From assembly GCA_949487015.1 (NCBI GenBank), contig CATAQZ010000067.1, positions 1 to 5,059 on the forward strand: a DNA stretch of 5,059 nucleotides. The letters are read 5' to 3'. The DNA is from Flavobacteriales bacterium UBA4585 (lineage in GTDB: Bacteria; Bacteroidota; Bacteroidia; Flavobacteriales; Schleiferiaceae). The notes below the pieces were generated by a model. It was not told the origin of the DNA. It was given only the letters and a program-made list of their open reading frames with translations, and searched no databases. The position numbers were made by a program, and so were the translations under genes. Shown in pieces: positions 1-5,059 of the stretch. Every line of letters starts with the position of its first letter. Within the stretch, counting starts at the first letter, position 1.

Positions 1-185
1 AGTTGAATCTCGACTTCATTCTCCTATACGAAGAAGGCGGTCAAATCATTTATGCAAACGATGAGTATGACATCACGGAACGCATGGTGACCATGTTGAA
101 TGAAAACCGTGAAAACCCTACAGAAGAAGAAGAAGAAGCGACGGAAGCTGCTTCAGAGGCGACTGATTCTGCAACGGCAGAATAA
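1..185 (+). CDS. OmpH/Skp-family periplasmic chaperone, C-terminal part (5' end outside window)
   Basis: The gene enters from the left edge, reading from position 3, and ends at a TAA at 183-185. About 60 C-terminal residues are visible. The stretch DFILLYEEGGQIIYANDEYD followed by ITERMVTMLNEN resembles the end of Bacteroidota OmpH/Skp proteins, which typically close with a 'ILGY..GGGILYAN..LDITDEVI..LN' type segment. Known role of the family: a trimeric periplasmic holdase that carries unfolded outer-membrane proteins to the BAM machinery. In Bacteroidota one or two copies often sit downstream of bamA; that context lies outside the window. Oddly, after MLNEN there is a 25-residue hydrophilic tail with ten acidic residues, starting with five glutamates encoded by five GAA codons in a row (123-137) and then rich in Ala/Thr/Ser/Glu. 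Most family members end soon after the LN. The signal peptide and the coiled-coil arms cannot be seen, so the assignment rests on the C-terminal segment only. Confidence 0.75.
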   Translation, partial: LNLDFILLYEEGGQIIYANDEYDITERMVTMLNENRENPTEEEEEATEAASEATDSATAE

Positions 186-201
186 GCGAAAATTCTATTA
201 C

Positions 202-239
202 AAAAAAGGTCCGGGCGCATTCGCGCCCGGACCTTTTTT
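202..239. terminator. Bidirectional intrinsic terminator
   Basis: A perfect inverted repeat pairs 202-218 with 223-239 around a four-base ATTC loop (219-222). The 11-bp core GGTCCGGGCGC is GC-rich, and the outer six pairs are A:T, so each strand shows a GC stem followed by a run of six U. It starts 16 bp after the OmpH-like stop codon and ends 23 bp before the stop of the convergent barrel gene. It can therefore end transcription of both the plus-strand and the minus-strand unit. Confidence 0.95.
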
Positions 240-262
240 ATTCAAACAACTCGGCGCTCCGC

Positions 263-1075
263 TTAGAGGTAGTAGCGGAACCCAACGGCACCACCTACTC
301 CATAAGGCACTTCACGAAGACCGATATCCTCTTTGTTGATGGGAAGTAATCCGTAACGGAATTCACCGCGCACCGTAAGTGCTAAATTATTTGCAACCGT
401 AAATTCATTGCCAATCGCAAAGCCAATAGATCCATTGAAGCCATTCATGTACTTCACTTCTGTACCGCGCTCGTATAAGGATCCTAATACTCCCGTTGCG
501 GCATCCGCTGGATAATTAGGTACTTCTTCACCAATCCATTCGCGACGTATTCCTGAATAGAAAGTAAAGTCATACGACGGAATCACCTGCAATGCCCAGA
601 TATCCGTCATTTGGGTATGAAAGACGATTTGAATAGGAATGTTTATCGCGTTGTAGGAAGTCTTTGCCGTAAAGGTGCCTATGGTGTCCTGGAAGAGCGC
701 ATTTTGATCAAAAACCGCAAATCCTTTGGTCAAAAAACCACTGTGCTCTTGAGACCAGCCGATTCCAATATGAAACATGCTTCGTAATTCGTAAAAGAGT
801 GAGAAACCATAACGCTGGCCCAACACACCGCCACCATCTTCATTCGTGAGTGCGAACAGTTCTGTACCGTCCTGAACAGGCGTATACAAAGCTAATCGAC
901 GGCCAGCAAAAGAAGGCTCATAGCTTGCTGCAATAGAAAACTTAGTATCGTTGATATCACTATCCGTATAGTACTCTATAGGCTCTGTCTTTTGTGCCGT
1001 CAAGGCCACAGGGAATAAGGCCGCAATAAGCAATGAACGTAGGGCTGTTGTCATCATGAGAATTCGTTTTTCCAT
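263..1075 (-). CDS. Outer-membrane beta-barrel protein, PorT-like porin family
   Basis: The 270-residue product has an N-terminal signal peptide: basic residues K3, R4 and R13, a hydrophobic core at about 14-25, and a plausible signal peptidase I site after A27 (ALTA before QKTE). No cysteine is present, so it is not a lipoprotein. The mature part alternates polar and hydrophobic/aromatic residues in strand-like segments, has the family-like YNAINIPIQIVF stretch (about 141-152), and ends in FRYYL, resembling the C-terminal beta-signal read by BamA. This fits the small barrel families of Bacteroidota (OMP_b-brl/PorT type). Ligand and role are unknown. The frame overlaps the end of alaS by 22 bp if the ATG at 1075 is used. 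ATGs at 1057 and 1054 lie exactly on the alaS stop and would also leave a usable signal peptide. I chose 1075 because it keeps the basic K3-R4 pair, but the start is uncertain. It ends in TAA just before the hairpin at 202-239. Confidence 0.8.
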   Translation of the reverse strand: MEKRILMMTTALRSLLIAALFPVALTAQKTEPIEYYTDSDINDTKFSIAASYEPSFAGRRLALYTPVQDGTELFALTNEDGGGVLGQRYGFSLFYELRSMFHIGIGWSQEHSGFLTKGFAVFDQNALFQDTIGTFTAKTSYNAINIPIQIVFHTQMTDIWALQVIPSYDFTFYSGIRREWIGEEVPNYPADAATGVLGSLYERGTEVKYMNGFNGSIGFAIGNEFTVANNLALTVRGEFRYGLLPINKEDIGLREVPYGVGGAVGFRYYL

Positions 1076-3657
1076 TCTACCAATACTTTATCTATACCGT
1101 CAGGATTTTTTCCTCCTGCTGTAGCAAATCCGGGCTGGCCGCCACCGCCGCCATTTATGTGTTTCGCTAAAGTTCGAACTGCGTTGCCCGCGTGCCATTC
1201 TTTAGTTGTTACAAGGTCATCACTTATACCAATACTCAAGGTGACCTTACCCTCCACTACGTTGCCCAGAATAACTAACGTGCTTGGAGTCGATTTCAAT
1301 TTAAAGACTAAATCCTTTACACTCCCAGCATCAAGCGAGGTACGTGCAACGATGGCCCTTGCATCATTAAATGCTATTGCGCTATTTTCTAATTCCTTCA
1401 CCGCCCCCATTGCTTTCTCTTTTCGCAATGTGTCAATTTCTTTTTGCGCGGCAGTCTCTTTTTCCTTTAACTGCTGCAATGCACTGGCTAAATCCTGCGG
1501 ATGCTTCAACACCTCCGCCGCCGCGCGCAGTTTTGCAAGCTCAACGTTGACATAGTCTAAAGCACCTTTCCCAGTCACCGCTTCAACCCGACGCACACCG
1601 GCTGCAACAGCTCCCTCAGAAATAAATTTAAAGAGTCCTATAGAACCCGTCGCTGGTACGTGAATACCTCCACAAAGCTCAACAGATGAACCAAATTTAA
1701 TGGCACGAACAGTATCGCCATACTTCTCACCGAAGAGTGCCATAGCTCCCATATCCTTTGCCTCGGCAATAGGAATGTTACGGTATTCTTCGAGCGCATA
1801 ATTGGCTTGAATGCGTTCGTTCACTTTTGCCTCAATGGCAAGTAATTCTTCCGCACTTACTTTTTGGAAATGGGAAAAATCAAAACGCAGGTAATCCGGT
1901 CGTACAAGTGAGCCTTTTTGCTCCACGTGCGTCCCCAGCACTTCACGCAAGACTTCGTGCATCAAGTGGGTTGCACTGTGATTTTTCGCCGTTTCATTGC
2001 GATCAGCAACATTAACCGTCGCCTTCCACTGACCACCTAACTCCGATGGTAATTCATCAGTAAAATGCACAATGACCCCATTCTCCTTTTTCGTGGTCGT
2101 GATATGTAGCGTACTATCGCCCTTAACTAAGGTTCCAGTATCCCCGATTTGGCCACCTCCTTCAGGATAGAAGGGAGTTAAGGAAAGAACCAATTGGTAA
2201 AATTCCTTCTTCTTAGTACTCACCTTACGGTATCGAGTAATGCGAACATCTACCTCTGTATAGTCGTAGCCAACAAACTCCTCTTTATCGTCTTCTTCTA
2301 ATTCAACCCAGTCGTCCGTACTGAGTTTCGTCGCCGCACGTGAACGTTCTTTTTGAGCCGTCATCTCTGCCGTAAATCCGACCATATCGACCGTGCGCTG
2401 ATTCTCGCGCATGATCAGTTCAGTCAAATCAATCGGAAAACCATAGGTATCGTATAACTCAAAGGCACGTTGTCCATCTAATACTTTCGCATCCCCTGCG
2501 AGAAATTCTTCCAATTTCGCCAAACCTTGCGCGAGCGTCTTCAAAAAACTGTTTTCCTCTTCCTCGATCACCTTTTCAACTAATGCACGTTGCGCCGAGA
2601 GTTCCGGGAAAAATTCACCCATCTCTTGATCTAAAACTTTAACAAGTTTAAACATGAACGGCTCAGTTAGATTCAAATAAGAGAATCCATAACGAATGGC
2701 ACGCCGTAGGATACGACGAATGACATAGCCTGCTCCGCTGCTTGCTGGTAACTGACCATCTGCTATCGCAAACGCAACTGCACGTATGTGATCTGCGATT
2801 ACACGCTGCGCAATATCCGTAGCTTCAGACCCACCGTAAGTAGTTCCAGAAAGGGACGAGATTTCCGATAACAACGGCGTAAAAACATCAGTGTCGTAGT
2901 TCGATTGTTTGCCCTGAAGGGCCATACAGAGACGTTCGAAGCCCATTCCTGTATCTATATGTTGCGCAGGTAAGTTTTCCAATTCTCCGCTAGCTTTGCG
3001 GTTGAATTGCATAAATACCAAATTCCAGATTTCAACGACCTGAGGGTGATCAGCATTCACTAAAGAGGCACCATCTATTTTTGCGCGTTCAGCGTCACTT
3101 CGTAAATCCACATGAATTTCAGAGCAAGGACCACACGGTCCTATTTCACCCATTTCCCAAAAGTTGTCCTTTTTAGATCCATTGATGATTCGGTCATTCG
3201 TAGTATGCTTTAACCACATGTTCGCAGCCTCATTGTCGCGCTCCATCTGTTCTTTTGCATCGCCACCGAAAACACTGACATATAATCGGTCTTTATCGAT
3301 ACCGTAGACCTCAGTAAGTAATTCCCATGCCCAGTCAATGGCTTCTTGCTTGAAATAATCTCCGATGGACCAGTTCCCCAACATCTCAAACAGTGTATGA
3401 TGGTAAGTATCGTGACCCACCTCGTCTAAATCATTGTGCTTTCCACTTACGCGTAAACACTTTTGGGTATCAGCGATGCGGCTATTTTTAGGCACGGCAT
3501 TCCCTAAGAAGTAATCTTTAAACGGGTTCATTCCGGCATTGATGAACATAAGCGTTGGGTCGTTTTTGTTCACTACGGGCGCGGATGCCACGATTTCATG
3601 GCCTTTTTCCTCAAAAAACTGGAGGAATTTGCGACGTATCTCCTTAGAAGTCAGCAT
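1054..3657 (-). CDS. alaS: Alanine--tRNA ligase (AlaRS)
   Basis: Cytoplasmic class II synthetase of 867 residues, full length for a bacterial AlaRS (about 870-880). It attaches alanine to tRNA-Ala using ATP and hydrolyses mischarged Ser/Gly-tRNA-Ala. The catalytic core covers about 1-250: NDPTLMFINAGMN (32-44), the motif 2 region HHTLFEMLGNWSIGDYF (86-102), and GPCGPCSEIH (173-182). GAGYVIRRILRRAIRYG (308-324) begins the tRNA-recognition helices. The editing domain has the zinc ligands H560 and H564 (HSATH) and C662 and H666 (CGGIH). A coiled-coil linker (about 705-750) leads to the C-Ala/DHHA1 domain with its glycine-rich loop NGGGGGQPGFATAGG (835-849). All key residues are present. The frame is open up to 3762, but the family N-terminus (SKEIRRKFLQFFEEKGH) starts right after the ATG at 3657; the 35 upstream residues do not look like AlaRS and would run into the divergent gene's region. 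The TGA at 1056-1054 overlaps the downstream barrel gene, suggesting one transcript. Confidence 0.98.
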   Translation of the reverse strand: MLTSKEIRRKFLQFFEEKGHEIVASAPVVNKNDPTLMFINAGMNPFKDYFLGNAVPKNSRIADTQKCLRVSGKHNDLDEVGHDTYHHTLFEMLGNWSIGDYFKQEAIDWAWELLTEVYGIDKDRLYVSVFGGDAKEQMERDNEAANMWLKHTTNDRIINGSKKDNFWEMGEIGPCGPCSEIHVDLRSDAERAKIDGASLVNADHPQVVEIWNLVFMQFNRKASGELENLPAQHIDTGMGFERLCMALQGKQSNYDTDVFTPLLSEISSLSGTTYGGSEATDIAQRVIADHIRAVAFAIADGQLPASSGAGYVIRRILRRAIRYGFSYLNLTEPFMFKLVKVLDQEMGEFFPELSAQRALVEKVIEEEENSFLKTLAQGLAKLEEFLAGDAKVLDGQRAFELYDTYGFPIDLTELIMRENQRTVDMVGFTAEMTAQKERSRAATKLSTDDWVELEEDDKEEFVGYDYTEVDVRITRYRKVSTKKKEFYQLVLSLTPFYPEGGGQIGDTGTLVKGDSTLHITTTKKENGVIVHFTDELPSELGGQWKATVNVADRNETAKNHSATHLMHEVLREVLGTHVEQKGSLVRPDYLRFDFSHFQKVSAEELLAIEAKVNERIQANYALEEYRNIPIAEAKDMGAMALFGEKYGDTVRAIKFGSSVELCGGIHVPATGSIGLFKFISEGAVAAGVRRVEAVTGKGALDYVNVELAKLRAAAEVLKHPQDLASALQQLKEKETAAQKEIDTLRKEKAMGAVKELENSAIAFNDARAIVARTSLDAGSVKDLVFKLKSTPSTLVILGNVVEGKVTLSIGISDDLVTTKEWHAGNAVRTLAKHINGGGGGQPGFATAGGKNPDGIDKVLVEWKNEFS

Positions 3658-3711
3658 ACTGTGAATATTTCCCTGGGTAGGATGGTTATGTTGTTTGTGT
3701 AAAATCGTTTC

Positions 3712-3740
3712 TTTGTGGCACAATATTCGCGTAGAATTTG
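3712..3740 (+). promoter_or_regulatory. Candidate promoter for the M23 peptidase gene
   Basis: TTTG at 3712-3715 could be a -33 box and TAGAATTTG at 3732-3740 a -7 element that has one extra base compared with TAnnTTTG. Transcription would start near 3745-3748, giving a leader of about 20 nt before the ATG at 3768. The match is imperfect, so this is a suggestion. It overlaps the region that the divergent alaS transcript would occupy. Confidence 0.3.
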
Positions 3741-3748
3741 CGTCTAAG

Positions 3749-3756
3749 CAAAAATA
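3749..3756 (-). promoter_or_regulatory. Candidate alaS promoter, -7 element
   Basis: Read on the minus strand, 3756-3749 is TATTTTTG, a full match to the Bacteroidota -7 consensus TAnnTTTG. It lies 91 bp upstream of the alaS ATG, which would give a 5' leader of roughly 80-90 nt. No clear TTTG/TTG -33 box is seen at the usual distance; TTTA (3776-3773) is the nearest, with a short 16-bp spacer, and already lies in the first codons of the divergent gene. A/T-rich intergenic DNA can produce such a match by chance. Confidence 0.4.
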
Positions 3757-3767
3757 ACGCACAAAGT

Positions 3768-4739
3768 ATGGCTAAAGTAAAATACACCTATGATTCTAAA
3801 ACGCTCTCTTACAGGAAGATAGAGCGTGCTTGGAAACAAAAGTTGCAAGACATCGCTGTTTTCAGTGCAGTTGCAATGGCTTTTGGTGTGGTTTTCTACC
3901 TGGCTGCTGATCTTTGGTTTGAGAGCCCAAAGGAGCGTCGAATGAAGCGCGAATTGGAAAACATGGTACTTCAATACGAGCTCATGAATGGAAAATTAGA
4001 CCAGCTCACAGAGGTCCTTGGCGATATTGAAAAACGCGACGACGAAATTTATCGGACCATTTTTGAAGCGGGTCCTATTCCGGCAGAAGTTCGTACCGCT
4101 GGCTTTGGGGGTGCGAACCGCTACCGTAACCTTGAAGGCTTTGAAAATTCAGAGCTCTTGATGGATACTCGCAAAAAATTGGATCAAGTCGCTAGTCGTG
4201 CTTATATACAATCGACCAGTTTTGACGACGTGGTAGAGATGGCCAGGAATAAAGAAGCAATGCTCGCCGCCATTCCAGCAATCCAACCTGTTGCGAATAA
4301 GAGTCTCAAAAAAATGGCATCGGGGTACGGTTACCGTATACACCCGATATATAAAGTGCGAAAAATGCATTGGGGTACGGATTTCTCTGCGCCCACAGGC
4401 ACACCTATATATGCCACCGGTGATGGAAAAGTAACTACATACAAACGCAGCCGCTCCGGTTATGGACGTCATATTGTTATCGACCATGGGTTTGGTTACA
4501 AGACGCTGTATGGGCACATGAGTAAAATCGAAGTTCGTCGTGGACAGCGCGTAAAACGTGGAGATGTCATCGGGTATATTGGATCTACAGGATCTTCAAC
4601 TGCTCCGCACTTGCATTACGAAGTGATGAAAGATGGTCGTAAAATCAATCCGATCAACTACTTCTTTAACGATCTTTCTCCTGAAGAATACGAAGAAATG
4701 CTTATCATTTCGAGCCACTCGAACCAGAGCTTCGACTAA
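3768..4739 (+). CDS. Membrane-anchored M23 (LytM-type) zinc metallopeptidase
   Basis: The 323-residue protein has a short basic cytoplasmic N-terminus (1-28, KVKYTYDSKTLSYRKIER), one transmembrane helix (about 29-48), a charged, probably coiled-coil stretch (about 54-95), a linker, and a C-terminal M23 domain (about 185-297). The domain follows the LytM pattern: HWGTD supplies zinc ligands H201 and D205, PHLHYEV supplies catalytic H281 and zinc ligand H283, and YGHM supplies catalytic H250. SGYGYRIHPI (185-194) is the usual lead-in. All active-site residues are present, so an active endopeptidase cutting peptidoglycan cross-links on the periplasmic side is expected, unlike the degenerate EnvC/NlpD regulators. 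The basic N-terminus and single helix suggest an N-in, C-out anchor. The frame is open from a TTG at 3738, but the ATG at 3768 gives the family-like MAKVKY start. No clear Shine-Dalgarno is present; the upstream is A-rich. The next gene follows after 39 bp on the same strand. Natural substrate is inferred, not shown. Confidence 0.93.
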   Translation: MAKVKYTYDSKTLSYRKIERAWKQKLQDIAVFSAVAMAFGVVFYLAADLWFESPKERRMKRELENMVLQYELMNGKLDQLTEVLGDIEKRDDEIYRTIFEAGPIPAEVRTAGFGGANRYRNLEGFENSELLMDTRKKLDQVASRAYIQSTSFDDVVEMARNKEAMLAAIPAIQPVANKSLKKMASGYGYRIHPIYKVRKMHWGTDFSAPTGTPIYATGDGKVTTYKRSRSGYGRHIVIDHGFGYKTLYGHMSKIEVRRGQRVKRGDVIGYIGSTGSSTAPHLHYEVMKDGRKINPINYFFNDLSPEEYEEMLIISSHSNQSFD

Positions 4740-4778
4740 GTTTACCTTAGCCTGCAAAAAAGAGCGTATCTTTCCTTT

Positions 4779-5059
4779 ATGAACGGAATTACATTGGATC
4801 ATTTAGACAAACTGTACTACTCCATTGGGGAAGTAGCTGAGTTGTTGGAAATCAACGCATCCAATATCCGTTACTGGGAAAAAGAATTTCCTAAACTCAA
4901 ACCGAAGAAAAGCTCACGCGGCAACCGCAAGTTCACCAAAGAAGATATCCTGCTTCTTGCAGCGATAAAAGAATTGGTAAAAGACAAAGGCTTTACCATC
5001 GAAGGCGCACGAAAAAAACTTCAAGCCACGAAAAAAGACGAAGTTATTGCGCAACGCGA
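4779..5059 (+). CDS. MerR-family transcriptional regulator, N-terminal part (3' end outside window)
   Basis: The frame opens at the ATG at 4779 and runs off the window after 93 codons plus two bases. The N-terminus carries a MerR-type winged helix-turn-helix: YYSIGEVAELLEINASNIRY (13-32) with WEKEF, then the wing with RGNRKFTKEDI (47-57), then LLLAAIKELVKDKGFTIEGARKKL (58-81), which begins the second helical part. The RYWEKEFP...RGNRKFT wording matches a MerR subgroup common in Bacteroidota. Family members bind as dimers to promoters with unusually long spacers and often sense a ligand or metal through a C-terminal domain. That part is not visible, so no effector or target can be named. The gene lies 39 bp after the M23 stop codon on the same strand with no good hairpin between them, so co-transcription is likely. 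Confidence 0.9.
   Translation, partial: MNGITLDHLDKLYYSIGEVAELLEINASNIRYWEKEFPKLKPKKSSRGNRKFTKEDILLLAAIKELVKDKGFTIEGARKKLQATKKDEVIAQR

Noticed and set aside
1157..1555. 132-residue plus-strand open frame inside alaS
   Set aside because: It is antisense to the intact C-terminal AlaRS domains, shows no recognisable motif, and has composition explained by the complementary coding strand.
3658..3762. 35-residue N-terminal extension of alaS up to an ATG at 3762
   Set aside because: The added residues bear no resemblance to AlaRS, the family start fits the ATG at 3657, and the extension would fill the divergent promoter gap almost up to the M23 start codon.
3738..3767. TTG start giving the M23 protein ten extra residues
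   Set aside because: The ATG at 3768 yields the family-like MAKVKY start, and the TTG falls inside the candidate promoter element.
3658..3767. T-box, riboswitch or other structured leader for alaS
   Set aside because: The possible leader is under 100 nt, has no T-box-like sequence or terminator hairpin, and T-boxes are not typical of Bacteroidota.
4149..4517. 122-residue minus-strand open frame inside the M23 gene
   Set aside because: It is a complement of the conserved M23 coding sequence with no domain of its own.
4754..4778. Possible hairpin (AAAGA/TCTTT) as a terminator, and TATCTTTC (4767-4774) as a -7 element for a leaderless MerR transcript
   Set aside because: The stem is only five weak pairs without a GC core. 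The promoter-like octamer has one mismatch, no -33 partner at normal distance, and lies only four bases from the ATG. Both are within chance expectation.

Overview
The window looks like ordinary core chromosome of a Bacteroidota bacterium, most likely of the Flavobacteriales type. This rests on several signs: an OmpH/Skp-family C-terminus, a PorT-like outer-membrane barrel, the wording of the AlaRS N-terminus, an M23 peptidase that begins with a KVKYTYDSKTLSYRKIER-like cytoplasmic tail, a Bacteroidota-style MerR regulator, no clear Shine-Dalgarno sequences before the starts, and TAnnTTTG-like promoter elements. The genus cannot be read from the sequence. There are no tRNA or rRNA genes, insertion sequences, CRISPR arrays, phage genes or other accessory modules.

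Layout: (1) Positions 1-185 hold the 3' end of a plus-strand OmpH/Skp-like periplasmic chaperone gene with an unusual acidic tail. (2) Positions 186-262 are intergenic and carry a very strong symmetrical hairpin (202-239), placed to terminate transcription from both sides. (3) On the minus strand, alaS (3657-1054) is followed without a gap by a gene for an outer-membrane beta-barrel protein (1075-263). The two reading frames overlap, so they probably share a transcript that ends at the hairpin. (4) The 110-bp gap 3658-3767 is a divergent promoter region. (5) On the plus strand, a membrane-anchored M23 metallopeptidase (3768-4739) is followed 39 bp later by a MerR-family regulator (4779 to the window edge, truncated).

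Functionally this is housekeeping. AlaRS charges and proofreads tRNA-Ala, the M23 enzyme remodels peptidoglycan, the OmpH-like protein and the barrel belong to envelope biogenesis, and the MerR protein is a DNA-binding regulator of unknown target. Placing alaS, the M23 gene and the MerR gene side by side matches a gene order I recall from other Flavobacteriia. I see no convincing new system. The points most worth a second look are the nested start codons at the alaS/barrel junction, the acidic tail on the OmpH-like protein, the conserved cytoplasmic tail of the M23 protein, and the compact divergent promoter region.
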